This document shows positions 35,107 through 46,398 of a stretch of DNA of 64,000 nucleotides, in pieces. Within the stretch, counting starts at the first letter, position 1. Every line of letters starts with the position of its first letter. This DNA is from JALYGJ01 sp963781705. GTDB taxonomy: Bacteria > Chloroflexota > Limnocylindria > Limnocylindrales > CSP1-4. The notes beneath the pieces were generated by a model, which had not been told where the DNA came from, did not search any database, and saw nothing but the letters and a program-made list of their open reading frames with translations. The stretch is from assembly GCA_963781705.1 (NCBI GenBank), contig CAWAGP010000001.1, positions 1 through 64,000 on the forward strand, given 5' to 3'. A program made the position numbers and the translations under genes.

Positions 35107-36713
35107 GATGCCGCCTCCTTCAGCCGATTGACGACGAACGACGAGTCGAGCGACGCCAGCAGCCAGCCTGCACGCGGACCGTTGGGGCGATCGAGGAAGG
35201 CCCGGTAGATGGCGCCGAACGCCTGGCCCGACGGCAGTTCGCCTTGCTTGGCAGTTTCGAACAGGAGCGCCTGCCACGCCTCGCCGCCGGCCGGCGGCGA
35301 GGCCTCGACCGCCTCCGCCAAGGCACGCAGGTAATCGCGTTGTGCGGCCTCAAGCTCGTGCGCGGCCTGGGGCAGCGCGTCGTAGCGGATCTCCAGCTTG
35401 GCCCCGTCGGGCGCGAAGTCCTCCAGCCACGCGCGGGCGGCAGCGATGCGTGAGAGCGCAATCTGCCGCTCGGCGTCGTCGAGCGGCGCGCCCTTCTCGA
35501 CGGCCAGGCGGTCCATGATGTCCGGCCCCGGGATCTGGATGAGCACCGCCAGGTGCGCGAACGGCGGCCGGAAGCGGCGTGCCTCGGTCAGCGGGTCGGC
35601 CGCTGCGTCGGACAGCGACAGGGCAAAGATCCGTTCCGGGTCCGCGGGCAATTCGCCACGCGTTGCCTTGCCGGCGATCGCATCGGCTATCCGGTCGAAC
35701 TCGTCGAACAGGCGCGGGATGGTGTCGCCCGATGGCTCGAAGTCGAAGGCCCGGCTGGGGCGGTGGCGCAGGAACAGAAAACGCAGCAGCGTCGGCGGCA
35801 GGACGTCGGCGATCTCGTGGGCGGCCGATCCCTCGCCGGTCGAGGTCTTCATCTTGCGGCCGGCGATGTTCAGGAACTCGTACGGCACGTTGAGCGGCGG
35901 CTCGCGCTCGAAGACGCGCCGGCTGATGGCATCGGCGCGATCGCGCGAGCCGCCGGCCGTGGCGAGGTCCTTGCCGCAGCCCTCGATCGTTGCCCCGGTC
36001 AGGCCCCAGCGCGCCGCCCAGTCGACGTTCCAGACCAGCTTGGCCCGGCCGCCGAACGGCGACACCCGCCCGTGAAAGCCACACCCCGTGGCCCATTCGA
36101 CCAGGTCGGCGCGGCAGTCGTAGGCGACCGTCTGGCCGTCCCAGTCGTGCGCGGCGGTGGTGCCGATCTTGCCGCAGTGCTCGCAGATAACGCTGATCGG
36201 TAGCCAGTCGGACGGATGAACGACCGTCGACACGGTGCGGTAGACGTCGAGGATCACGTCGGCGTGGTTGAGCGCCTGCTCGATGTATTGATCCATCGCG
36301 CCCGACTCGTACTGCTCGCTCATCCAGTACAGCCGCGGGGTGATGCCCAGGTCGGCGAATGTCTGCACGAACAGCGTTGCGAAATGGCGCGCGTAGTTCG
36401 GATACGGGCTGCCGTGAGGAGCCGGCACGTGGGCCAGTGGCACGCCCATGTAGCGCTGGATCGCGTCGGGTGTCAGCAGCGCCTGCGCGTCCATCGGGTC
36501 GAGGTCCTCGACGCCGTACCGAAACTCGACCTCCATGCCGTGGTCGGCGACGGCGCGGCGGATGGCGTCGTGCAGCACGACTCCGCGCAGGCTCCCGACG
36601 TGGACCGTGCCGGACGGCGTCTTGGAGTCGTTGATGATCTGCCGGCCGCTGACCTGGCCGGCGATCTCGTCGGCCCAGTAGGCCTGCGCCGGCCGGGTGG
36701 TCGCCGGCGTCAA
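35103..36713 (-). CDS. lysK: Class I lysyl-tRNA synthetase
   Basis: This is the archaeal-type class I LysRS, unrelated in fold to the common bacterial class II enzyme. The 536-aa product has the HIGH-like motif TPSGTVHVGSLRG (~32-44) and the KMSKS-like GRKMKTSTGEGS (~275). It also has the class I LysRS phrases EFRYGVEDLDPMD, PHGSPYPNYARHF, VICEHCGKI with CxxC, and GKDLATAGGSRD. The start is TTG at 36713, with GAGGG 7 nt upstream overlapping the greA stop; no ATG gives a sensible N terminus. It sits between greA and serS. Confidence 0.95.
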   Translation of the reverse strand: MTPATTRPAQAYWADEIAGQVSGRQIINDSKTPSGTVHVGSLRGVVLHDAIRRAVADHGMEVEFRYGVEDLDPMDAQALLTPDAIQRYMGVPLAHVPAPHGSPYPNYARHFATLFVQTFADLGITPRLYWMSEQYESGAMDQYIEQALNHADVILDVYRTVSTVVHPSDWLPISVICEHCGKIGTTAAHDWDGQTVAYDCRADLVEWATGCGFHGRVSPFGGRAKLVWNVDWAARWGLTGATIEGCGKDLATAGGSRDRADAISRRVFEREPPLNVPYEFLNIAGRKMKTSTGEGSAAHEIADVLPPTLLRFLFLRHRPSRAFDFEPSGDTIPRLFDEFDRIADAIAGKATRGELPADPERIFALSLSDAAADPLTEARRFRPPFAHLAVLIQIPGPDIMDRLAVEKGAPLDDAERQIALSRIAAARAWLEDFAPDGAKLEIRYDALPQAAHELEAAQRDYLRALAEAVEASPPAGGEAWQALLFETAKQGELPSGQAFGAIYRAFLDRPNGPRAGWLLASLDSSFVVNRLKEAAS

Positions 36714-36723
36714 CGCAGGGCCC

Positions 36724-37188
36724 TCAGCTGATGCTGATGATCTTGTAGGTGTTGTCGCCGGCGGGAACGCTGACCACGATCGTGTCGCCCTTCTTGTGCC
36801 CGAGCAGGGCGCGCCCGACCGGCGACTCGTTCGAGATGCGGCCGTTGGCGGGCGCGGCCTCGGCCGAACCCACGATGGTGAAGCTCTCCTTGCCATCCTG
36901 CGACTGCAGGGTGACGGTCGAGCCGATCTGCACGTGCGTGGTCGAGTGGTTTTCGTCGATCACGACGGCGTTCTTGATCAGCGCGGACAGCGACTGGATG
37001 CGCCCTTCGACGAACGCCTGCTCGTTCTTGGCGTCCTCGTACTCGGCGTTCTCGGTGATGTCGCCGTGCTCCTTGGCCTCATGGATGCGCGCGGCCACCT
37101 CTGCACGGCGCACATTGACCATCTCCGCCAGCTCTTCGCGGAGCTTCTCGAGGCCATCTCGGGATAGGTATGCAGGCTTGTTATTCAT
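36724..37188 (-). CDS. greA: Transcription elongation factor GreA
   Basis: GreA enters the RNA polymerase secondary channel and stimulates cleavage of backtracked RNA. The 154-aa protein has the N-terminal coiled coil with the tip motif AKEHGDITENAEYEDAK (acidic Asp/Glu pair) and the C-terminal FKBP-like domain with ISNESPVGRALLGHKKGD. It is the first gene of greA-lysK-serS, and its stop codon overlaps the ribosome-binding site of lysK. Confidence 0.97.
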   Translation of the reverse strand: MNNKPAYLSRDGLEKLREELAEMVNVRRAEVAARIHEAKEHGDITENAEYEDAKNEQAFVEGRIQSLSALIKNAVVIDENHSTTHVQIGSTVTLQSQDGKESFTIVGSAEAAPANGRISNESPVGRALLGHKKGDTIVVSVPAGDNTYKIISIS

Positions 37189-37298
37189 GGCGATTCAGTG
37201 TCCGTTACAGGATGGGGTCCCGGCCGCGCGCCACAGGTCGGCCAGCGCCTGGCGTCCGGGGTTCGCGGATTGTAGGCGCGGTCCTTAGGACCGTCAAT

Positions 37299-39971
37299 TC
37301 AGGCGACGTCCTCGACCGACCGCCCCGCCGCCATGGATTGCGTGCGCAGCGGGCGGCGGATCAGGCCGCCCACGAGGTCGGCGCTCATCGGGTGACCGAT
37401 GTGATAACCCTGTACGAGATCGCAGCCGAGACGAGCCAGGCGCCGCTGCACCACAGCCGACTCGACGCCTTCGGCGACCACCCGCAGTCCCAGGTTGTGG
37501 CCAAGCTGGATGGTTGAACGGACAATTTGCTGCTGGTGCCGGTCGTGCTCCATGCGCATCACGAAGGAGCGGTCGATCTTGATCTCGTCCACGGGCAGCC
37601 GCTGGAGGTACGAGAACGCCGAGTAGCCGGTGCCGAAATCGTCAATCGCGATGGCCACCCCCATGTCGTGCAGGCGCCCTAGCAGCACATCCGAATCAGC
37701 CGGGTCAGACTCCAAGCTCGTCTCCGTTATCTCCAGCTCCAGTTGGACAGGCGCAACGCCGTGCTGGCTCAGCAGCCCCGCGATGTCGTCAGCGAGCGTG
37801 GCGTCGTGCAGGTTGCGCGCCGACAGGTTGACCGACACGCGCACCGTGACGCCGGCGCGCTGCCACGCGGCGACCTGCGCAATCGCGCAGCCGAGCACGA
37901 AACGCGTCAGCGGATGGATGAGGTCCGAATGCTCCGCGAGCGGGATGAATTCGTCGGGCAGGAGTTCGCCGCGCTGCGGATGATGCCAGCGGACGAGCGC
38001 CTCGACGCTCGCCACCGCGCCGGTTCGCGCGTCCGCCTGAGGTTGGTACAGAACCGTCAGCTCGCTCGTCTCGATGGCACGTCGCAGCTCGCCCAAGAGC
38101 GCGAGCCGCGCCTCGCTGTAAGGATCATGCTGCTGCTCATAAATGACGTAGCGCGAGTGGCTCGCCTTCGCCTGGTACATCGCGACATCCGCGCGTCGAA
38201 GGATCGTGTCTGCGTCACGCCCATGCGCGGGAAAGAGGGCCAAACCGACACTCGTCTCGACGGGCACGCTGACGCCCTGCACAACGAACGGCTTTGCGAA
38301 GGCGGCCAGCAGAGCGTCCGCCGCGCCGACCGCGTCGACCAGCTCGGCAGTCGGCAGCAGCAGGCTGAACTCGTCGCCGCCCAGTCGGGCGACGCCACCT
38401 GAACCCGTGTCGGTTTCCGCGAGCCTGGATGCAACCTGTTGCAGCAGCCGGTCGCCGTTCTGGTGACCGAGTGTGTCGTTGACTTCCTTGAAACGGTCCA
38501 GGTCCATCAATAACACGGCGCCGGATGCGCCGCGCTCGATCGCGGCGTTAAGCAGCTGGTGAAACAGCACGCGGTTGGGCAGCCCGGTCAGGCTGTCGTG
38601 GGTGGACTGGCGCTCGAGCTCGTCGCGCTGGTGAGACAGCTCGTCGGCCTGACGGCTGTTCTGGAGAGCTACGCCCGCGTGATTGGCGAGTGTCTCGAAG
38701 AGCGTCAGGTCGGCGTTTGACCACTCCGATCGTGATCCATGCCGATTGGCGACCTGAAGCGTGCCGACGACGATGTCGTCAACTCGCAGCGGGGCAACCA
38801 TTGCTCCACGGATGCCACGCCCGCGGAAGTAAGCCAGGACGCGGGCCGCCGTTTCGTCCGTCCGGGACGCGATCAGGCCGACCGCTTCGGCCAGGCGACT
38901 GCGCGCATCACGAGCAGTGGACGAATCGCGGATGAGCACGCCACGACCCTCGGCGGCGACGCGCGCCCACACGCCCTCGCGTGGGTCCAGGTGCTCGTCG
39001 TGCCATTCCAGCGTGACTCCGGGGTTGCGCGCCGTTTGATCGGACATGCGCAGTCGCTGGCCGTCCGAGCCCGCGCTCGAGAAGAGCAGCAACTCGGCTT
39101 CGTCAGCCTCGAACATGTCGCGCGCGTTGGCCAGCAGGGCGCGGGCGACGTCATCGTGCTTGAACGACCGCTGGATGCGTTGCGTCGATTCATGCAGGCG
39201 CGTGACGCTGCGGTGACGGGCCACCTCACGGCCGTGGAACCGCAGCAGCAGGTAGACCATCAGGCCGAGCACGATCAGCATCCACGACGCAGCCGGGGAA
39301 TACCAGAGCACCGTCGCTGCCAGCAGCCCGATGCTCGGCGCGACCAGGGTGTACACCGTTTCAAAGCCGAAGAGTGAGCCGAGATTGGGGCGCTCCCGTT
39401 GCGACAGCCAGATGACCACGGCCACGCCAGCGGCTGCGATCAAGCCCGAGATAAACGCCGCGGCAAAGGCCCCCAGCCAGCCGGGCACCGACAGCGCCTG
39501 GCCGCTGCCCACGAACCAGCGGAAGACAACCAGCGCGACTGCTGCCGACAGCGCGAAGTTGGCCAAGTTGAACAGGAGCTTGATCGGCCGCTGGCCGGAT
39601 CGGAGCGACAAGGCGATGCCGGCGCCGACGGCCTGACCAATGAGTAAGTCGACCGGCGAGGCAAAGATAAGCGCCAGCAACAAGGCGATCTCGCTGAGCG
39701 AGAAGCTATGCGTCTGCTCCCGCACCTCCAGATCGACGATAAAGCGCTCGGCAGCGAAGAACAGCACCGCCAAGATCGGCCAAGGCAGGTGAATTGGCGC
39801 TGCAAGTGACCCGAAGTTGGGCAGGATCGCGGCCCACAGTACGATCGCCGCCAGCCACAGCACCCCGACGAAGGAGACCACCTCCAGCGAGGTCCTTAAC
39901 CCAGAGATACGGCGAAGGAGCGGCTCTGTTCGCCGCCCCTCCGGATGGTGCGTGAGGCCCGTTTCGCTCAC
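37299..39971 (-). CDS. Membrane GAF-GGDEF-EAL protein (c-di-GMP turnover)
   Basis: From GTG at 39971 the product is 890 aa: about eight membrane helices (~25-250), a GAF domain (~275-430), GGDEF (~435-590) and EAL (~610-870). The cyclase active site is intact (RLGGDEFSLL). The inhibitory RxxD site before it is absent (TGSGGVARL). The phosphodiesterase core is also intact: VEALVRW, NLSARNL, LEITETSLE, IDDFGTGYS, VVAEGVES and LVQGYHIG. Both synthesis and breakdown of c-di-GMP are therefore possible. The GTG lies 16 nt after the repaired stop of the subtilase gene. In the sequence as given, the frame is continuous with the subtilase because of an upstream 1-nt deletion. Confidence 0.88.
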   Translation of the reverse strand: MSETGLTHHPEGRRTEPLLRRISGLRTSLEVVSFVGVLWLAAIVLWAAILPNFGSLAAPIHLPWPILAVLFFAAERFIVDLEVREQTHSFSLSEIALLLALIFASPVDLLIGQAVGAGIALSLRSGQRPIKLLFNLANFALSAAVALVVFRWFVGSGQALSVPGWLGAFAAAFISGLIAAAGVAVVIWLSQRERPNLGSLFGFETVYTLVAPSIGLLAATVLWYSPAASWMLIVLGLMVYLLLRFHGREVARHRSVTRLHESTQRIQRSFKHDDVARALLANARDMFEADEAELLLFSSAGSDGQRLRMSDQTARNPGVTLEWHDEHLDPREGVWARVAAEGRGVLIRDSSTARDARSRLAEAVGLIASRTDETAARVLAYFRGRGIRGAMVAPLRVDDIVVGTLQVANRHGSRSEWSNADLTLFETLANHAGVALQNSRQADELSHQRDELERQSTHDSLTGLPNRVLFHQLLNAAIERGASGAVLLMDLDRFKEVNDTLGHQNGDRLLQQVASRLAETDTGSGGVARLGGDEFSLLLPTAELVDAVGAADALLAAFAKPFVVQGVSVPVETSVGLALFPAHGRDADTILRRADVAMYQAKASHSRYVIYEQQHDPYSEARLALLGELRRAIETSELTVLYQPQADARTGAVASVEALVRWHHPQRGELLPDEFIPLAEHSDLIHPLTRFVLGCAIAQVAAWQRAGVTVRVSVNLSARNLHDATLADDIAGLLSQHGVAPVQLELEITETSLESDPADSDVLLGRLHDMGVAIAIDDFGTGYSAFSYLQRLPVDEIKIDRSFVMRMEHDRHQQQIVRSTIQLGHNLGLRVVAEGVESAVVQRRLARLGCDLVQGYHIGHPMSADLVGGLIRRPLRTQSMAAGRSVEDVA

Positions 39972-39987
39972 GGTCCGATGGGCCCGG

Positions 39988-41753
39988 TCACGGGCCCCAG
40001 CCGTATCCGGACCAGGAGTTATTGGTCCACGAGGAACCGGTCCACGAGGAACCGGTCCACGACGATCCCGTCCAGCTTGAGCCGGTCCACGACGATCCCG
40101 TCCACGAGGAACCGGTCCACGACGATCCCGTCCAGCTTGAGCCGGTCCACGAGATCCCGTCCACGAGGAACCGGTCCACGACGATCCCGTCCAGCTTGAG
40201 CCGGTCCACGACGATCCCATCCAGTCGCCGCCCGTCCAGGACGAGCCGAGGGCGCTCAGACGGGCCCAGTCACTGACCGTGAAGGCGTGACCGAAGATGT
40301 CCTGCTCACCGCTCAGGGTGTCGCCGCTATCGCTGATCCGCTGCGTGCCGCGTGCCCCGTCGAGCGAGCCGAGACCGGTCGCCGGATCCCAGGTCTGGAC
40401 GTAGGCGGTGCCAGTTGGTGTGGGGAACTGGAGGGCGCGGCTGACGCTCAGCAGGCCTTGACCCTTGGCGACGCTCGTCTCCTTGGGCAGCGGCGCAACC
40501 GACTGGCGCAGGATGTACTTGACCTGATCTGGCGTCAGGTCGGGCCGCTGCTGGAGCAGGAGCGCGACAGCACCACTGGCCACTGCGGCAGCCTGCGATG
40601 TCCCCGAGCCCCGGAAGTAGCGCTCGCCGACGCGACCTTCCGGGTGTGTCTGGTCGAGGTATGACCCGGGTACGCGCAGGCTGATGACCGAGCGGCCGGG
40701 AGCCACGAAGTCGACCCCGCGAGAGTCGCCGCGGGCGGAGAAGTCGGGTACCACATCGTTACCTGAGCCGGAGGTCCCGCGTGTGTCGTCGGCCCCGACG
40801 GCGATGACGAACGGATCGTATGCCGGGTCGTTCAGGCGGGCATTGCCAAAGCCCTCGTTGCCGCCCGCGACGACGACGACGATGCCGGCCCGCCAGGCCA
40901 CCTCGGCTGCGTAGGTCAAGGGGTCAAGTCGGTAGTCCTGGGTCGAGTCCGTGCCGAACGAGAGGTTCAGCACGCGGATGTTGAGATCGCCACTGTTGCG
41001 GTGCTGCACAACCCAGTCCATCGCGGCCAGGACCTGGGACACGTCGGTCGCCCCGTTGTAGTTGGCGACCTTGACACTGACGATCCGCGCGCCGGGTGCC
41101 ACGCCCGTGTAGTTGTCGCTTGACGGTATCTGGCCGGGCGCCAACCCTGGATCACGGCCGGCAATGAGGCCGGCCATATTCGTGCCATGGCCGTAGCTGT
41201 CGAGGTAGCGCAGGGCATCGACCTGTGACTCGGGCGACAGGTCCGGCCCGTTGACCAACCGGCCCGCGAGTTCGGGCAACGGGGCGACTCCTGTATCGAT
41301 CACGGCCACGTCGATCCCGGTGCCGGTGTAACCGGCCGTCCAGGCGTCCGTCGCACCGATAGCCTTGGCGACCAGGTATGGCGAGCCGTCATCGCCAGTG
41401 TCGTAGCCCAGAGTCGTGTCGACCGAGTTCATGTGAACGGGCGCGTCAGGCGTGATGGCCCAGATGGCCGGCGACAGCGCCAGGCGGCCGACGGCGCCAG
41501 CTGGGACGATGGCTCGGAAGCCGTTGATGATTGCCAGCGGGAGGTCGATCCGGCCACCCGCTTCGACGACAGTACGCTCGGCTTGGGCGACGGCAGCCGA
41601 CGTGCTGCGCACGATGACGGCAATCGAGGGCGAGCCGGCGGCGTGTAGCGTCGCGCCGAGGCTGGCGAACACTAGCGCGAGAGTGAACGCAAGGGCAGCG
41701 AAGCGCCGGAACGGCCGCCGGTCGGTCCACGTTACGGCACAGGCTGGACTCAT
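39988..41753 (-). pseudogene. Secreted S8 subtilase, frameshifted in its C-terminal repeat
   Basis: The N terminus has a signal peptide (LAFTLALVFASLGATLHA). The catalytic triad is intact: Asp153 in VAVIDTGVA, His189 in YGHGTNMAG, Ser386 in GSGTSQAAA; the oxyanion Asn is in AGGNEG. The C-terminal region is a run of Trp-Thr-Gly-Ser-Ser units encoded by 15-bp repeats. One repeat (40145-40158) is 14 nt long, which throws the frame off at ~40150. In the other frame the same pentapeptide continues to SWSGYGWGP and a stop at 39988. ATG at 41753 follows GGGAG at 8 nt. The protease is functional in outline if the deletion is a sequencing error or is corrected. Confidence 0.85.
40025..40233 (-). repeat. 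15-bp tandem repeat array in the subtilase C terminus
   Basis: Thirteen to fourteen units starting GTCCA (plus strand) recur every 15 nt from 40025, in three alternating forms ending GAGGAACCG, GACGATCCC and CTTGAGCCG. On the minus strand each unit encodes Trp-Thr-Gly-Ser-Ser or a shifted pentapeptide. The unit starting at 40145 is one base short, so the array is out of phase at that point. Confidence 0.9.
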
Positions 41754-41943
41754 TGCGCGCTCTCCCTGTTTCGGGCGGGGCACTCCGCCAGTGAGCGCAT
41801 CGTCGGCCGCACGCTGTTACGCCGAAATGGACCTTCTGGGTCCGGGCGGGTAGCCCTGAAGTACTACCGGCACGTCCCTGCACAGCAGCACGGCTCCTCA
41901 CACTGGCCCGGACCACCCCGGTTACCGACGTACCCCCAGCCGT

Positions 41944-41957
41944 GGTACTTCGGTACC
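41944..41957 (-). terminator. Short hairpin between argR and the subtilase gene
   Basis: GGTAC-TTCG-GTACC is a compact 5-bp hairpin with a tetraloop, located 22 nt after the argR stop codon and upstream of the subtilase. There is no U-tract, so intrinsic termination is only a possibility. The ~190-nt leader between it and the subtilase start contains further short inverted repeats, but I recognise no riboswitch. Confidence 0.25.
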
Positions 41958-41979
41958 TTCGAGCCGAATGATCGGCCGA

Positions 41980-42456
41980 TCAGCTATCCATCAGGCGGGC
42001 CAGTTGCGCCAACCGCTTGTGTACCCGTACGAGCGACGGTCGGTCGGTGCAGGCCACGAACACCGTGTCATCCCCCGCGATCGAGCCCGCGACCTCGGGC
42101 CAGCCGGTTCGGTCGAGCGCGGCCGCGATGGCGTGCGCCGACCCCGGGACGGCACGGATCACGAGCAGCTGGCCGGCCTTACGGATGTCGACGGGCAGGT
42201 CGCGCAGGACCATCGCCAGACGTTCGTCGGCGGTCGTTTCTGGCTGCGCCGCCTGGGCCGGCAGCGTGTAAACGCGCTGGCCATCGCGCGGCAGTTTGAA
42301 CAGGCCAAGCTCGGCCACGTCACGGCTGATGGTCGCCTGGGTGGCCCGGTAGCCGCGCTCGCGCAGCGCAGCCGCGAGCTCCTGCTGGGTGTGGATAGGG
42401 CGCATGGCCAGGATGTCCCGGATCTGCTGCTGGCGCAGCCGCTTGATGACCTCCAT
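41980..42456 (-). CDS. argR: Arginine repressor ArgR
   Basis: ArgR is the arginine-responsive regulator of arginine biosynthesis and catabolism. The 158-aa protein has the N-terminal winged helix (QELAAALRERGYRATQATISRDVAELGL, here split: RATQATISRD is the recognition helix) and a C-terminal oligomerisation/arginine-binding domain with GSIAGDDTVFVACTD, whose DD pair contacts arginine. ATG at 42456 is 13 nt after the uppP stop, so it is probably read from the hppA-uppP transcript. No arg biosynthetic genes are in the window. Confidence 0.94.
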   Translation of the reverse strand: MEVIKRLRQQQIRDILAMRPIHTQQELAAALRERGYRATQATISRDVAELGLFKLPRDGQRVYTLPAQAAQPETTADERLAMVLRDLPVDIRKAGQLLVIRAVPGSAHAIAAALDRTGWPEVAGSIAGDDTVFVACTDRPSLVRVHKRLAQLARLMDS

Positions 42457-42469
42457 CGGCCAACTGACC

Positions 42470-43303
42470 CTAGCGCACGAACACGAACACCGCGAGAACG
42501 AGCGCCAGGGCGACCCGGTAGCCGATGAAGAGTGCAGTGCTCTGCCGGCGCAGATAGCTGAGCAAGAAGGCGATCGCCGCCAGGCCGGCAACGGCGGCGG
42601 CCACAAAGCCGGCGATCAAGGGCAGCACGTCCGTGCCGGCCAGCCCGCCGGTCACAAGCTCGCGCGCCTTCCAGATGCCGGCGCCGGCAATGATCGGGGT
42701 GGCCATCAGAAAGCTGAAGCGCGCCGCCGACTCGCGCTCCAGGCCCAGATACAGGCCGGCCGCGATGGTGATGCCCGAGCGGCTGATGCCCGGGAACAGT
42801 GCCAGCGCCTGGGCGACTCCGATGGTGATCGAGTCGCGCACCCGGAGGTCGGGGATGCGCCTGTTGCGCATGCCAACCAGCTCACCAAACCCCAGTAGCA
42901 GCGCGCCGATGACGAGCAGCGCGGCGATGAACAGGAGCCGCCCCGGCTCGCGAAAGAAGGTATCGAAGAAACTCTCGCCCAGCGCGCCCAGGATCCCGCC
43001 GGGCACGGCGCTGATGAACAGCAGCCAGGCCAGCCGGCGCTGCGGGTCGTCGCCGACGCTGCGATCCCGGATCGACGCCAGCCAGGCGACGACCAGCGTC
43101 ACCAGGTCGCGCCAGAAGTAGGCCACCAACGCCAGCAACGTGCCCATGTGGAGCATCACGTCGAAGGCATTGGAGTTGATGAACGGGTCGTTCCAGCCGA
43201 GCAGCTGGGGGACGACGATCAGGTGCGCCGACGACGAAATCGGCAGGAACTCGGTCAGCCCCTGCACCAGACCGAGGATGGCCGCCTGGATGATCAGGCT
43301 CAC
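42470..43303 (-). CDS. uppP: Undecaprenyl-diphosphatase (BacA/UppP)
   Basis: UppP recycles undecaprenyl pyrophosphate to the monophosphate carrier used for peptidoglycan and other glycans, and confers bacitracin tolerance. The 277-aa membrane protein has the family motifs GLTEFLPISSSAH (~16-28, catalytic Glu and Ser cluster) and PGISRSGITIAAG (~170). It has about eight hydrophobic helices. The start is a GTG with GGGGGAGC just upstream. It follows hppA by 25 nt. Confidence 0.96.
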   Translation of the reverse strand: MSLIIQAAILGLVQGLTEFLPISSSAHLIVVPQLLGWNDPFINSNAFDVMLHMGTLLALVAYFWRDLVTLVVAWLASIRDRSVGDDPQRRLAWLLFISAVPGGILGALGESFFDTFFREPGRLLFIAALLVIGALLLGFGELVGMRNRRIPDLRVRDSITIGVAQALALFPGISRSGITIAAGLYLGLERESAARFSFLMATPIIAGAGIWKARELVTGGLAGTDVLPLIAGFVAAAVAGLAAIAFLLSYLRRQSTALFIGYRVALALVLAVFVFVR

Positions 43304-43328
43304 GATCAGCTCCCCCGCTCGAGGCGGG

Positions 43329-45551
<2,223 letters not shown>

Positions 45552-45722
45552 GCTCGGCGTTGCCTCCCTCAGATTCGGCGCGGACACGAGGTCACGCGGT
45601 AACGGAATTTGGTCCGCATTCTCCGGACACGGAAGCGGCCGCCGGCCTGCGCCGACGGGCTGTCAAAGCGGCGGGAGTGTAGCAGAGCAGAGCGTCAGCG
45701 GCGCCTATACACTCGGCAGCCT

Positions 45723-46388
45723 GTGAGCATTGAGCGGTCAACCGCCACCCGCCCCCTTGGCTGCCTGATCGAAATCGTTGAGACGCTCGTCCTGACGATC
45801 GTCATCTTCTGGGTTATCCAGACGTTCGTCGCGCAGCCGTACCGAGTCGAGCAGCAGAGCATGCATGGCACGCTCGAGCCCGACCAGTACGTGCTGGTCG
45901 ACAAGGTGACGCCGCACTTCGACAGCTACTCGCGCGGTGACATCGTGGTGTTCAACCCGATCATCCGCCCCGGCTCATGCTCCGACCCGGGCACCAATCT
46001 GCAGACCGAGGGCGACACGCCCTATATCAAGCGCGTCATCGGCGAGCCGGGCGATCAGGTTTCGGTGCAGGACGGTTTCGTATACGTCAACGGGGCGAAG
46101 CTCGATGAGCCCTACACCGAGAGCCGACCGACCGACCAGACCGGCAGCCAGGTGACCTGGACGGTGCCCGCGGACAGGCTCTTCGTGATGGGCGACAACC
46201 GGCCCAACTCGTCGGACTCGCGCCAGTTCGGGCCGATCTGCATCTCCGACGTGATCGGTCGCGCATGGCTGCGCTATTGGCCGCTCAACACGCTCGGCAT
46301 CCTGCCGACGCCGACCTACGACGTGCCGTCCGCGAGCCCAACCCCGTCGCCCGCGGCGGCCGGCCTGGTGCTCAGCCCGGCCAACTGA
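45723..46388 (+). CDS. lepB: Signal peptidase I
   Basis: LepB removes signal peptides from exported proteins. The 221-aa protein has one N-terminal membrane helix (~17-36), the catalytic Ser46 in VEQQSMHGTLEPDQ, the catalytic Lys103 in DTPYIKRVIGEPGD, and the box E motif VMGDNRPNSSDSRQFGPI. A ~30-residue Pro/Ser/Ala tail follows the catalytic domain. GTG at 45723 is chosen because the upstream frame (to 45609) is not coding-like and overlaps the divergent hppA promoter region. Its stop is 10 nt from the convergent ndk stop. Confidence 0.95.
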   Translation: MSIERSTATRPLGCLIEIVETLVLTIVIFWVIQTFVAQPYRVEQQSMHGTLEPDQYVLVDKVTPHFDSYSRGDIVVFNPIIRPGSCSDPGTNLQTEGDTPYIKRVIGEPGDQVSVQDGFVYVNGAKLDEPYTESRPTDQTGSQVTWTVPADRLFVMGDNRPNSSDSRQFGPICISDVIGRAWLRYWPLNTLGILPTPTYDVPSASPTPSPAAAGLVLSPAN

Positions 46389-46398
46389 CTCATCCGGC

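Noticed and set aside
39988..40209. Separate 73-codon gene encoding Trp-Thr-Gly-Ser-Ser repeats
   Set aside because: It is the real C terminus of the subtilase in the frame restored by one base, not an independent gene.
40025..40233. CRISPR array
   Set aside because: The 15-bp units are contiguous with no spacers and encode a pentapeptide repeat in the subtilase.
41754..41979. Riboswitch in the ~200-nt leader of the subtilase/GGDEF-EAL genes
   Set aside because: Several short inverted repeats are present, but nothing matches the conserved cores I know for c-di-GMP (GEMM), cobalamin or other riboswitches.
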